A model generated the notes under the pieces. The model saw only the letters and a program-made list of their open reading frames with translations, had not been told where the DNA came from and did not search any database. Of a stretch of DNA of 64,000 nucleotides, positions 11,706-22,550 are shown in pieces. Location: assembly GCA_947623455.1 (NCBI GenBank), contig OX392538.1:2852001-2916000 (forward strand). Reading direction: 5' to 3'. This DNA is from Mimachlamys varia (taxonomy: Eukaryota; Mollusca; Bivalvia; Pectinida; Pectinidae). The first letter of the stretch is position 1. Every line of letters begins with the position of its first letter. The position numbers and the translations under genes are program-made.

Positions 11706-12044
11706 CATATCTTGCAAATGAACAGCCAATCAAAATGCACCTAGTAAACGGTGTTTGGTAGACGAGCAAAAAACACGGCGGATCGAAGCGAAGAAGAGAA
11801 TATCAACCAGGGCGTTATATAACAATTTGATAAGTATATTTTTTGATAATTTCTTTACCTTCATTTGTCATTTCTTTTTGGACAAACGAAAAACTACAAA
11901 TCAGACAGATAATGTCTAAAAAGAACACATGTCTTGAAGTAGAGACCGCTGAACTGGGCGCCACCATTTTTGTAAACGTTCGTTCGGGTTTCTCGCTGAT
12001 TTACTCGGTAAAACGACAAGTGTAGAAACAAATCGAAATCAGGT

Positions 12045-12072
12045 TTTCTTGACGCTTTGGTATTCTCTGATT
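12045..12072 (+). repeat. Scrap of Penelope-like 3' terminus
   Basis: CTTGACGCTTTGGTATTCTC followed by a T run is the common 3' end of the RT family, here without any upstream tail. Confidence 0.4.
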
Positions 12073-12364
12073 TTTTTAAAATTTCATAATCTGGTAAGCA
12101 GCGGCGATTTGATTGGTGAATACAAAGGTCATCTGCACATGCACATGCATCAAGAAATGATAATTAACTAACCCTCTATTCACGGTGTCGATGATTACGA
12201 GTGGCGCCGTAAGGGAATTGCCGGTTAGTTATGCAATTATCGATATGTAACAATGTTCAAGGTCGTATAGACGAGTACCAAGTAACGTTTAATTAATAAT
12301 ATTGTATTTGATCATCATCAGATGATGGGCTATTCAAATAGCCCCGAGTCCGTCCTTAAACAAT

Positions 12365-12840
12365 TCTTGTTATCGCTATTTCTTGAAAAGTACTGAATTG
12401 ATATTTTTCAAAATGCATACAATGTATTAAGTTCCCCTTGGTTTCTTGTTGTGCCGTTTTGATTTTTGGACGAGTCGGAAAAAAAGAAATAGCTGAATGC
12501 GGCCGTGTTTTTGCCATTGAAAGGTTATTGCAATTAATTCATATGTAGGTTACCCTTTTTGTCTTGTTGGGTCCTTTAGATTTTGGGAATTATCGTAAAA
12601 TCAAAATAGCTGAAAGGCGGCCATCTTCGATTTTGATATGAAACTTTGTTATCGCTATTTCTTGAGAAGTACCTGAAGTATCTTTCTCAAATTTAATATG
12701 TAGGTTTCCCTTGATGCATTTTGGGACTGATCGAAAAAACAAAATGGCGGACAGGCGGCCATCTTTGATCGTGTCGGCCTGGGGACGGAGCCCATAGCCT
12801 TCCTCACAGGGGCGAACGCTCAACTAAAGGCCTAAAGTGA
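12365..12840. repeat. Degenerate tandem repeat, ~145-bp unit, about 3 copies
   Basis: Blocks reading TTATCGCTATTTCTTGA(A/G)AAGTAC and AAAATAGCTGAAAGGCGGCC recur at roughly 145-bp intervals. The array ends in a GC-richer segment GGGGACGGAGCCCATAGCC. Open frames here are by-products of the repeat. The architecture resembles the cores of tandem-containing mobile elements of molluscs. Confidence 0.5.
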
Positions 12841-13069
12841 GGTTTTGTTTAGAAAGAATGGGAAAGATAAGATCTCGATTTTAGTCACCTTCTACAATCA
12901 TGAAATGGGGGCAGCAGGTTCAATTTTTACGCCCTACCTGCAGGAAATACAAAAGGAGAAAGGATCCCGGATAGAAAATGCGTCTTTTTTAATGGTATAT
13001 GTTTCTGCTTCATCTACGACACGTTCCATGTAAATCCTAGTTAAATCTAAAAAATATCACATTGATAGC

Positions 13070-13270
13070 TCGTGTAGAAATGTCACGTCTTCACATCAAA
13101 AATTTGGAAGTGACGTCGCGTCCTCGCATTTCGAACTGTGGCACATTGATAACTCGGGTGGTAACGTCATGTCCTTAAAATTGAAAACACGGCTAGTGAC
13201 GTCACGTACTCACATCGGGTACTCGGTGGTTAGTGACATTACGTCTTAACATCAAGAACTTCGGTAGCGC
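13070..13270. repeat. Decayed minisatellite with CRE-like sites
   Basis: About four or five diverged units of roughly 45-55 bp contain (A/G)TGACGTCACGT-like blocks alternating with CACATTGATAACTCG-like blocks. One copy has a perfect TGACGTCA palindrome (13197-13204), the consensus of CREB/ATF sites. Whether this is regulatory is unknown. Confidence 0.45.
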
Positions 13271-14262
13271 AACAAAAACAATACAAACTAATGAGTGTCA
13301 TATACAATCCACTATACAAATTATCAGTCGGCGCAGAATATGCCACCAATGTTAATACGAAACAAGAATTCAACATTTGCGTGAAATAAATATAAACAAC
13401 CAGTACAAAGAACACGTCATACAAGTATCAACTTATACTCTCGGTTAAAAGCGGCTTAGTGTCCGTCCTGTCATGCATATAATAAAACCATGATTTTCAA
13501 ATGTTTCATTATATAAATGTAAACGGTATATGACCACTTGTTCTCTTTCATAATTTTGACACGTATGGTTTTGTTATAATAAAACATATTGAGAGTAATC
13601 TCCTCTTTGTATCAATATCAGTTTTACATACCTCGTTAATTATTGGAGCTACGGCATTTGAATCGAGGGCGTATTCATGACGCATGCGCACTGACCAATT
13701 ACTCAGTTATTTATTGTTGGTTTGCCTTTATTACTTATTGCTCGTTAGCTGACCCTGGGCTGGCTCCGTTAATACAGAAGACGGCCATTGAGGTGTTACT
13801 GTACATTACACACACCATAACCTACCACACTACAGAAATTAATGTCAGAATCACTAAGTTATTACCTTATCTAAAATATAAACATCACCCCAAACTCCCT
13901 GGATGTGCTGTTGTGGGGCAGGTTTGACGGTGACCTGGTGACAGATGTTGTACGTAACCAGTGTTTATTGTGTTAATGTGACGTAAATATAATCGTTACG
14001 ACATCAACTCGACCCATTTACATGTCTCTGCTCCCCTTCCTGGGTCCAGGAGCAGCTTGGAGACTAAACAGATGTGTTGTGTCACATTTCAAGGGCGAGA
14101 ACAGAGTCGGAGTTTTCATGGAAAAGTCCACGGGGATACCGTGCTACGGATATGAAGCCAGAATACAATATCCAATGGCTAACATAAACACAACATTCCA
14201 TGTCGCTGCTTACTTTATATTATTCGTTTAAGATATGTTGTGTCTTTCTTCATCTTTTTTTT
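13271..14262. other. Intergenic with short open frames
   Basis: Open frames at 13643-13927 and 14022-14231 are 69-94 codons long and lack recognised motifs. No confident exon. Confidence 0.4.
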
Positions 14263-14338
14263 AGAAAAAAATATACCAATGAGTTACTTTATCGGCCATT
14301 TGCAGAGTTCTATACTCTGGTCGAGATGCTAGCCTCAA
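14263..14338 (+). CDS. Possible isolated exon, unrecognised
   Basis: A pyrimidine-rich acceptor (CTTCATCTTTTTTTTAG) precedes an open stretch whose translation is protein-like (KKYTNELLYRPFAEFYTLVE). No convincing donor follows, and the MULE-like MITE begins at 14370. It might be an upstream or terminal exon of the spliced gene starting near 15411, but no linkage can be shown. Confidence 0.2.
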
Positions 14339-14369
14339 AAAGAAATATATTTAATACCTGCTTGCCGCT

Positions 14370-14759
14370 CAATCTGATTAAAATCATATCTTGAACTCCG
14401 CGCCGTCCCGTAAACTCCTCTCTGCTGCGTTAAGATCTGAGACAACCCCATAGGGAGTCATGTCCCGATGACCTTTTGCATTAGCCAACCAAATTACTAC
14501 TGTCAGAATCTTGACGGCGAATTTTTGAGGCGACAAAGCTAGCAAAATTGCATTTGTCCGTTTAGTCATTTCGTCACCAAAAAAGTTAATGTGGAATAAA
14601 GTGACCAAATGGCTTCCTGCAAAATGACAGGTCATTGGAAAATTATTTTGGTGTTAAGTCAAGAGGCGACAAAGGTCATCTGAACTTGCTCTCTTATGGG
14701 ATGAAGTCAGATCCTTGTAACACGGAGTGAGAACAAGAATCTGTATTTTAATCAGATTG
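14370..14759 (+). mobile_element. MULE-like MITE, ~390 bp
   Basis: Full-length member of a family with terminal inverted repeats CAATCTGATTAAAAT... and ...ATTTTAATCAGATTG. Internal blocks include GCGCCGTCCCGTAAAC near the left end and GGCGACAAAGGTCATCTGAAC near the right end. No coding capacity. The right flank is RT-family tail sequence; the left flank is unrelated, so no target duplication is visible for this copy. Confidence 0.75.
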
Positions 14760-15195
14760 TCGATGAACCAGAAGACGCTTACACTTCCGGAACATCTGGG
14801 CCCGTATTCATGAAACCGTTCTCATGCTCAAGTATGGATTTCGTGCTCAAGCCTTATTTCTTAATCTGGCAATAAATTATTTAAAAAATCAATGAGTTTG
14901 TTAAGTTTTGGAAAAAAAGTTAAAGAGACATGAAGCAAAAAGCTGTTTTCAACATTTACATTGACTTTTTGACTCTTCGACATGGTTAAGGAGAGTTTCA
15001 AGAAAGCTCAGGCCTGAGCACAGAATCCATGCTTGAGCATGAGAACGGTTTCATGAATACGGGCCCTGGTCTTATTCTAAAGTGCTTTTACGAGAGTCTC
15101 CATGTAAATCTTTCCGTTGTTCCTATTTTGCCCCTAGTTTGGTCGATTTTGTGTTCGGATTATGGTTTTGTTCACGCTTTGGTATTCTCTGAATG
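14760..15195 (+). repeat. Penelope-like 3' tail split by a MITE
   Basis: The tail starts at TCGATGAACCAGAAGACGCT, is interrupted at 14799-15065 by a palindromic-ended MITE, resumes at CTGGTCTTATTCTAAAG and ends at the family terminus CACGCTTTGGTATTCTCTG. Confidence 0.7.
14799..15065. mobile_element. Harbinger-like MITE, 267 bp
   Basis: Long terminal inverted repeats begin GGCCCGTATTCATGAAACCG on both ends and stay alignable for about 50-60 bases with few mismatches. The trinucleotide CTG flanks it on both sides (14796-14798 and 15066-15068), and removing the element plus one CTG restores the RT-tail sequence found elsewhere. Three-base target duplications and GGSCC-type ends suggest PIF/Harbinger; no transposase is encoded. 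Confidence 0.7.
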
Positions 15196-15410
15196 TTTTT
15201 GGAACTCATCATATTTACTTTTCCAAAATAAATTACAAAATAGAATTATAACCAAATGGTATTTTGTTTAGAATATTGGTAAAATAAGTTTGCATGCATA
15301 CAGATTGTGTCGGAGTACAGTGTTAAATGTAAATGTGCAAACATTTATTAAAATTACAATTTTGCTGGTAAAATCAAACATTTTCAAATAAATTATAATA
15401 CAAATACAAG

Positions 15411-15481
15411 TGTCAGAAGAAGATGAAATTGTTTTAAATGAGGGTCCATTACACCTTGAAAACTCCCCTGTCATACCAATG
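15411..15481 (+). CDS. Acidic repeat protein, upstream exon (predicted)
   Basis: This short segment translates to an acidic, protein-like sequence (VSEEDEIVLNEGPLHLENSP, then VIPM). It follows an AG at 15410 and ends at a near-consensus donor, ATG followed by GTGAGT. Joining it to the acceptor at 15648 gives a 167-bp intron and keeps the reading frame into the large repeat exon. Earlier exons and the true start codon are not identified. The model is inferred from splice signals and phase only. Confidence 0.45.
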
Positions 15482-15648
15482 GTGAGTAACTGCACACAAT
15501 AAATATGGAATTCATCAAAGTTTTCCTTATGTAATGCTTGATATACATCCGGAGAATTACACTATATGCTGGTCTTGGTGACCAATATTTCTTATTTTGT
15601 TAATGTTATGTCATAAAATCAGAAATGAGAGGGAAATTGTACTTCCAG

Positions 15649-18485
15649 ATCGGAGAGAACCGGCCCTGGGAAGCAGGCTTTGTCGAACAGCCCGTTGATA
15701 AGATGAAGGAGGACCAGCTCCTTGACAAGGTATCGGAGGATCAGACAGGTGATAAGATGAAGGAGGACCAGCCCCTGACTGAGGTATCGGAGGATCAGAC
15801 TGGTGATAAGATGAAGGAGGACCCGCCCCTTGGCGAGGTATCGGAGGATCAGACTGGTGATAAGATGAAGGAGGACCAGCCCCTTGACGAGGTATCGGAG
15901 GATCAGATTGGTGATAAGATGGAGGAGGACCAGCCCCTTACTGAGGTATCGGAGGATCAGACTGGTGATAAGATGAAGGAGGACCAGCCCCCTGACGAGG
16001 TATCGGAGGATCAGACTGGTGATAAGATGAAGGAGGACCAGCCCCTTGACGAGGTATCGGAGGATCAGACTGGTGATAAGATGAAGGAAGACCAGCCCCC
16101 TGACGAGGTACCGGAGGATCAGACTGGTGATAAGATGAAGGAGGACCCGCCCCCTGACGAGGTATCGGAGGATCAGACTGGTGATAATATGAAGGAGGAC
16201 CAGCCCCTTGACGAGGTATCGGAGGATCAGACTGGTGATAAGATGAAGGAGGACCAGCCCCTTGACGAGATATCGGAGGATCCGTCTGGTGATAAGATGA
16301 AGGAGGACCAGCCCCTTACTGAAGTATCGGAGGATCAGATTGGTGATAAGATGAAGGAGGACCAGCCCCCTGACGAGGTATCAGAGGATCAGACTGGTGA
16401 TAAGATGAAGGAGGACCAGTCCCTTGACGAGGTATCGGAGGATCAGACTGGTGATAAGATGGAGGAGGACCAGCCCCCTGACGAGGTATCGGAGGATCAG
16501 ACTGGTGATAAGATGAAGGAGGACCAGTCCCTAGACGAGGTATCAGAGGATCAGACTGGTGATAAGATGGAGGAGGACCAGCCCCCTGACGAGGTATCGG
16601 AGGATCAGACTGGTGATAAGATGAAGGAGGACCCGCCCCTTGACAAGGTATCGGAGGATCAGACTGGTGATAAGATGAAGGAGGACCAGCCCCTTGGCGG
16701 GGTATCGGAGGATCAGACTGGTGATAAGAAGAAGGAGGACCAGCCCCTTGACGAGGTATCGGAGGATCAGACTGGTGATAAGATGAAGGAGGACCAGCCC
16801 CCTGAAGGGGTATCGGAGGATCAGACTGGTGATAAGATGAAGGAGGATCAGCCTCTTGACGAGGTATCGGAGGATCAGACTGGTGATAAGATGAAGGAGG
16901 ACCCGCCCCTTACTGAGGTAGCGGAGGATCAGACTGGTGATAAGATGAAGGAGGACCAGCCCCTTGACGAGGAATCGGAGGATCAGACTGGTGATAAGAT
17001 GAAGGAGGACCAGCCCCTTACTGAGGTATCGGAGGATCAGACTGGTGATAAGATGAAGGAGGACCAGCCCCTTGACGAGGTATCGGAGGATCAGACTGGT
17101 GATAAGATGAAGGAGGACCAGCCCCTTGACGAGGTATCGGAGGATCAGATTGGCGATAAGATGAAGGAGGACCAGCCCCCTGACGAGGTTTCGGAGGATC
17201 AGACTGGTGATAAGATGAAGGACCAGCCCCTTGACGAGGTATCGGAGGATCAGACTGGTGATAAGATGAAGGAGGACCAGCCCCTTGACGAGGTATCGGA
17301 GGATCAGACTGGTGATAAGATGAAGGAGGACCAGCCCCTTGACGAGGTATCGGAGGATCAGATTGGTGATTAGATGAAGGAGGACCAGCCCCCTGACGAG
17401 GTATCGGAGGATCAGACTGGTGATAAGATGAAGGAGGACCAGCCCCTTGACGAGGTATCGGAGGATCAGACTGGTGATAAGGTAAAGGAGGACCAGCCCC
17501 TTGACGAGGTATCGGAGGATCAGACTGGTGATAAGGTAAAGGAGGACCAGCCCCTTACTGAGGTATCGGAGGATCAGACTGGTGATAAGATGAAGGAGGA
17601 CCCGCCCCTTGACGTGGTATCGGAGGATCAGATTGGTGATAAGAAGAAGGAGGACCCGCCCCTTACTGAGGTATCGGAGGATCAGACTGGTGATAAGATG
17701 AAGGAGGACCAGCCCCTTGACGAGGTATCGGAGGATCAGACTGGTGATAAGATGGAGGACCAGCCCCTTGACGAGGTATCGGAGGATCAGACTGGTGATA
17801 AGATGGAGGAGGACCAGCCCCTTGACGAGGTATCGGAGGATCAGATTGGTGATAAGAAGAAGGAGGACCCGCCCCTTGACGAGGTATCGGAGGATCAGAC
17901 TGGTGATAAGAAGAAGGAGGACCAGCCCCTTGACGGGGTATCGGAGGATCAGACTGGTGATAAGATGGAGGAGGACCAGCCCCCTGACGAGGTATCGGAG
18001 GATCAGACTGGTGATAAGATGGCGGAGGACCAGCCCCCTGACGAGGTATCGGAGGATCAGACTGGTGATAAGATGGAGGAGGACCAGCCCCCTGACGAGG
18101 TATCGGAGGATAAGATTGGTGATAAGAAGAAGGAGGACCCGCCCCTTACTGAGGTATCGGAGGATCCGTCTGGTGATAAGATGAAGGAGGACCAGCCCTT
18201 TAACGAGGTATCGGAGGATCAGACTGGTGATAAGATGAAGGAGGACCAGCCCCTTGACGAGGTATCGGAGGATCAGATTGGTGATAAGAAGAAGGAGGAC
18301 CAGCCCCTTGACGAGGTATCGGAGGATCCGTCTGGTGATAAGATGAAGGAGGACCAGCCCTTTAACGAGGTATCGGAGGATCCGTCTGGTGATAAGATGA
18401 AGGAGGACCAGCCCTTTAACGAGGTATCGGAGGATCAGACTGGTGATAAGGTAAAGGAGGGACAGATACAACATGTAAAGGTGAG
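15649..18485 (+). CDS. Acidic 18-residue tandem-repeat protein, large exon
   Basis: The segment IGENRPWEAGFVEQPV leads into about 51 tandem copies of an 18-residue unit, consensus DKMKEDQPLDEVSEDQTG, encoded by an exact 54-bp period; two units lack one codon (near 17217 and 17755). If the exon is unspliced upstream, the first ATG is 15625. The product is highly acidic, hydrophilic and probably unstructured or helical; there is no signal peptide or membrane segment in this part. A single-base change turns the repeat lysine codon into TAG at 17371-17373, splitting the frame into 582 and 371 codons. The frame stays open afterwards to a donor (GTGAG then GTAATT, or AAG then GTGAGG). The opposite strand is also open over 643 codons because the repeat unit lacks stops. 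Function and family are unknown. Confidence 0.6.
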
Positions 18486-18677
18486 GTAATTAGATATTTG
18501 TTTTTTTTTTCGCTCAAATAATATTAATTGTAATAAGAAAAGAGAATTTGCCTTAATAATGACATTGGCTCATATGCTCAATGTTACTGACCCACATTAT
18601 TGTGCTAAAACAATTGGTGTGGCATGTACAAATGTTAGTTTTAACAGCAATCTCATTTGACCATTGCATTCTTGCAG

Positions 18678-18817
18678 TTATAAACAGGAGCAGTTTGTTA
18701 AAATTGCCCAAGGTGTAACACCCTTACCTGCCGTGGTTAGTATAGAGTTCAGTTCATATAATTCAGATCTTACTGTGCCTTCCATAATGCTGTTAAAATG
18801 TCTAAAAGCGAATACCG
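18678..18817 (+). CDS. Acidic repeat protein, downstream exon (predicted)
   Basis: A strong acceptor (CATTGCATTCTTGCAG) precedes an open segment that joins in frame to the repeat exon when the GTAATT donor at 18486 is used. It reads YKQEQFVKIAQGVTPLPAVV and continues IEFSSYNSDLTVPSIMLLK, then a donor G|GTAATT near 18817. The second AG at 18687 with the phase-0 donor at 18480 would give the same frame. The peptide is non-repetitive and looks like a folded domain, but I do not recognise it. Confidence 0.45.
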
Positions 18818-19030
18818 GTAATTTTGATATCAGCATGTTATTTTGGAGGGACACAATTAAATCTGTTTTATTTAATTGTTGATTTTGTTTTGTTTTTTTT
18901 TTTATTCAGGAACCGGGATACATTATTGTATTTTGTTTTGTTGTTGATTGAATGCAGTGGTTCTACTTTTTTAGCATACATTGAAGATAAAGTTTTTACA
19001 CAAAAATTAGTTTTGTTTTTATTTTGCTAG

Positions 19031-19154
19031 ATTGACAGATGGCCATTTGTACGTTATTTCTCTGCGCACCAAGAATTCTGGTAAGAAAGCAGTATTCTTC
19101 ACACAGTGGTGGCAGAGGATATTATTGTACCAATTGAACCTCCAGATATTTTAA
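19031..19154 (+). CDS. Acidic repeat protein, possible terminal exon
   Basis: A pyrimidine-rich acceptor (TTTTTATTTTGCTAG) leads into an open reading TDGHLYVISLRTKNSGKKAV and about 20 more residues to a TAA at 19152-19154. Phase cannot be matched to the exon ending at 18817 without another exon; a candidate acceptor lies at 18909 (TTTTTATTCAG). Assigning it to this gene is an inference from proximity. Confidence 0.3.
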
Positions 19155-20202
19155 TGTGGATCAAGGATACGATATAAATTCAAAGGTGAAATACTCAAAT
19201 TACATTTGTAGCTTGTTCCTTAACCTAATTATAAATGTAAACCAAAATCTTTTATGTATGGATAGTAAGAGAAGGTTCATGATATAACAAAAAACCCATA
19301 ACTGATAGCTATATTAAATGTGTCTCAACAATTAATGTTCAGTACAAAAACACTGGCAGTATATATACTGTGATGTGTCTATAATACAAAAAATAAAATT
19401 GACAGTATTTTTGTAAAGTAATACTATAGACTTTTCTTAATATTTATATTTAATACCACAAATTACTTGATCTCTTGCCGATTTCTGCTCTACTGCAGTG
19501 CTGTGCGTGCCAAGATTGAGAACTAAAAACCAAAGAATGGTCTATTTAAAGACAAACTGAACTTTTTCTTCTTTTTTTGCATTGTTCCTGTTGGGAGAAT
19601 TAAGAATTTTCAGGAATTAATATTTTAGGAATTTTGGTTTACCTTGAGAGTAAAACTGCCATATTAATGTAAAGTTATAACTTTTACTACTTGGGGGAAA
19701 TACACATTTTCCGTTAAGTTTTTTTGACAAATTTTATTCAAAAGAAGGAATGTCCCTTTAACTGAAGTCATGCAATTATCTATCTTTCTATGAGAGTTGA
19801 CAACATATTATTGCCTAAAGAGCTTAACGTTACAATGAGAGAGTACATTCTAGTTACAAACACTTGGTCAGCCAATCTCATCTTTATACAGTGTATTTCA
19901 AATGAGTAAAATATTTTATTATTATGTGTTCGGACTAGAACAATTTCAGAGATAATTTCATTAGGTGAGCATTAATGCTCTCCGTTACATACCATGTTTA
20001 CTTCTCTCTTACCATGTAATGTCATGCCTGATGATATAATTAATCAATGAAATAAAAACAAATATCATGTGGCAGCTTTCGGGTTGTAGCTATTATTTAT
20101 TCAAATTGGCAAACAGTACTAATGTTGAATGTTTGGTTCGGGTCACAGCATCAACTTGGCTACAGTGGACCAACTATGTACATATACTAAGATGACCATT
20201 TA
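19155..20202. other. Probable 3' flank of repeat-protein gene
   Basis: AT-rich, no coding potential. Several AATAAA-like hexamers occur (for example near 19390 and 20050), but which is used cannot be told. Confidence 0.35.
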
Positions 20203-21703
20203 TACTGAAACGAAAAAGAAACGCAACATGGAAAATTGTGATTAATTTTGTATTAAATATACATATCTGTATAAAAATCGCCGATATCACCCAAGTGTGA
20301 CTAGAGACCTATGCACTTCCGGCGCGGTAAAAACATCAAAAACCGTGCCTGTACAAACATATGCGTTCTTTTTTCATTCAAACCAGTATCAATTCATCAC
20401 TAACATTGAGCCACATCATCGCCAATACTTTTGCAAACAATAATTCCTTTTACAATTATGCCACGGTTATCAAAGGTTGATAGAGGACGTGCTATAGCGA
20501 TGCTTCTGGCAGGGAACACGCAACTTCACGTCGCTCGACAATTCAGAGTTCACAAATCGACTATTAGTCGATTAGTTTCACGTCTTAACGCAACAGGAAG
20601 AGTCGATGACCAGCCGAGATCAGGACGTCCACGCGTAACGTCGCGACGTCAAGACCGGGTTCTTAGGTTGGCACACCTGCGTAACAGGAGATTAACGGCC
20701 GCTGAAACGGCAAGGAATACGATTGGTAATCATAACCGTCGAATTCATCCCCAAACAGTGATCAACAGACTGCGTGAGGCTAATTTGCGTGCAAGGCGAC
20801 AGTACGTTGGTTTACCACTAACACCGCAACGTCGAGCACGTCGTATGCAATGGGCAACGGCACATATGCCCAGACGTTTTCCTATGAGACGTTGGAGGTC
20901 TATGCTCTTCACCGATGAATCTCGATTCACGTTATTTCGAGCAGATGGCCGTCAACGTGTGTACCGGCGTCGAGGCGAACGTTTTGCTGACGCCTGTGTT
21001 TTGGAACACGACCGATTTGGGGGTGGATCAGTTATGGTTTGGGCGGGAATCTCCCATGGTTTGAAGACGCCTTTGGTGATAGTCAATGGGAATTTAACGG
21101 CCGTACGCTATCGGGATGAGATCCTTAGGCCCCATGTTGTGCCGTTTGTTAGGCAGCATCATCTAACCTTTCAGCAAGATAACGCGAGACCACACGTTGC
21201 AAGAGTCTGTAGAGACTTTCTTGCGACACAGAACATTGCTCCTATAGATTGGCCTCCATATAGCCCCGACCTGTCCCCAATCGAGCATTTGTGGGATGAA
21301 TTAGACAGAAGAATTCGAAATCGCCGTAACCCCCCAAATACCCTCCCTCAGTTAGCAAATGCACTCGTCCAAGAATGGAATAACATTCCAATACGGAAAG
21401 TCAATGCCCTGATGAACTCAATGCAACAAAGAATTAGAGATGTGATAACTGTTCGAGGAGGACACACACGATATTAGGGCACGGTTTCAAAACTGCTGCC
21501 ATTTCAACTTGGATTCACGTAGGGTACTACCAATCATGACCTTCTAGCAAAGTGACCTGTTCTTAAAAATCTCTAAATATTGAATAAGGATGTTACATCA
21601 ATATTCAATATTAACTATTACATATGAAATTTAAACATAATGCTCACAATTATTATTTTATTAAACCTACAATTTGAAGTTGCGTTTCTTTTTCGTTTCA
21701 GTA
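20203..21703 (+). mobile_element. Complete Tc1-like DNA transposon
   Basis: A 1,501-bp element is bounded by perfect 25-bp inverted repeats (20203-20227 and 21679-21703; outer part TACTGAAACGAAAAAGAAAC) and flanked on both sides by TA, the target duplication of the Tc1/mariner superfamily. It holds one open transposase gene. Identical ends and an unbroken frame point to a recent insertion that may still be competent. Confidence 0.9.
20458..21477 (+). CDS. Tc1-family transposase, intact
   Basis: A 339-residue cut-and-paste transposase that binds the element's inverted repeats and moves it in the nucleus. The start MPRLSKVDRGRA fits the family length; a nearer 5' ATG at 20431 would add nine residues. 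Residues 1-48 form a first helix-turn-helix (VARQFRVHKSTISRLVSRL). The SGRPRV motif at 55-60 resembles the GRPR-type AT-hook, and a second helix-turn-helix follows at about 61-115. The catalytic triad is D153 (FTDESRF), D241 (FQQDNARPH) and E276 (SPIEHLWDEL), with 34 residues between the last two, so DD34E. There are no stops or frameshifts. It is a single exon, as usual for Tc1. Confidence 0.93.
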   Translation: MPRLSKVDRGRAIAMLLAGNTQLHVARQFRVHKSTISRLVSRLNATGRVDDQPRSGRPRVTSRRQDRVLRLAHLRNRRLTAAETARNTIGNHNRRIHPQTVINRLREANLRARRQYVGLPLTPQRRARRMQWATAHMPRRFPMRRWRSMLFTDESRFTLFRADGRQRVYRRRGERFADACVLEHDRFGGGSVMVWAGISHGLKTPLVIVNGNLTAVRYRDEILRPHVVPFVRQHHLTFQQDNARPHVARVCRDFLATQNIAPIDWPPYSPDLSPIEHLWDELDRRIRNRRNPPNTLPQLANALVQEWNNIPIRKVNALMNSMQQRIRDVITVRGGHTRY

Positions 21704-22339
21704 TATATTAATGGTCTTTATACTTACATTGAATTTGACAAATAACTATTGGTTGCTGAAATTGTAACAAATTTATTACCAATGAATGAGTGTATAAAGG
21801 ACAGAATTTCAAAGCTATCGTCATAGTAAAAGACATCACTCACTTCTTTTTGGTTGTCAAAATGTCAACAGTAATCTCCGTACATTAAAGTATCCATAAA
21901 ATTACTATTGTTCACTTTCACTCTGATATATAACTTTTAAAGTGATGAAATCTGTCGAGATAAAGAGACAAAACGTATTTCTTGGAAATCATCATTCTGC
22001 TGAAATGACAAAAAATAAGTATGCAAATCGAAATAAAAGTAATAGGCGTCACTCTTTCTATTTGTTAGTTAAAACATCAATGTACATTTTATAGTGGAAT
22101 TTTTTTTGCATAGTTGAGAAATCAAGTAGATCAAAATGGTGTTAATAACAAATAAATACAGTTTCAAATGAAGAAAATATTTTGCCAATGTAATAGACAT
22201 AACTTTTTCTGTACTTGCTGAAACCAAGAAATAATGAAAAAAATAACCTACGTTATCTTTTCATTGATATTTTAAGAACCGTTGGTATATAATTATGCAA
22301 GTGCAATAAGTTCAAATTAAGCGGTTTTATCAATAAATG
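21704..22339. other. Intergenic, no gene recognised
   Basis: AT-rich flank of the Tc1 insertion with no open frame of note. Confidence 0.4.
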
Positions 22340-22546
22340 TTATTTAAAGGAAAATTTCCTAATAGCTGATATGCACCCATATAGTAACAATTGATCAGTA
22401 TCTTTATTTGGAGACTCGGGAATTCCTTTCATTTTAACACATGTGTGTCTCGAATATTGTTCAAGATTAATTAACCTATTCTCCGTAGCCTCCATTTTGC
22501 TAAGTTCACCGATACCAACTTCTTTCACAACAACAGGATCACTCAA
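22340..22546 (-). pseudogene. LINE ORF1-like coiled-coil fragment
   Basis: The - strand encodes a heptad-like segment ending in the pattern ENRLINLEQYSRHTCVKMKG followed by IPES. This matches the junction between coiled coil and RRM-like domain in ORF1-type proteins of retrotransposons (LEQYSRR...GIPE). The frame continues on the far side of the MITE at 22551-22942: removing that element and one target duplication joins it to an open stretch at about 22953-23010 (NKVQNSVKTLYGL). Truncated at both ends; the partner RT is not seen here. Confidence 0.5.
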
Positions 22547-22550
22547 CCCA

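Noticed and set aside
15625..17373. Start of the repeat protein at the ATG in 15625
   Set aside because: Kept only as an alternative; an in-phase upstream exon with good splice sites makes an internal exon starting at 15649 more likely, though not proven.
17717..18184. 155-codon Arg-rich frame on the + strand within the repeat gene
   Set aside because: Shifted frame of the 54-bp repeat; the acidic frame is supported by flanking exons.
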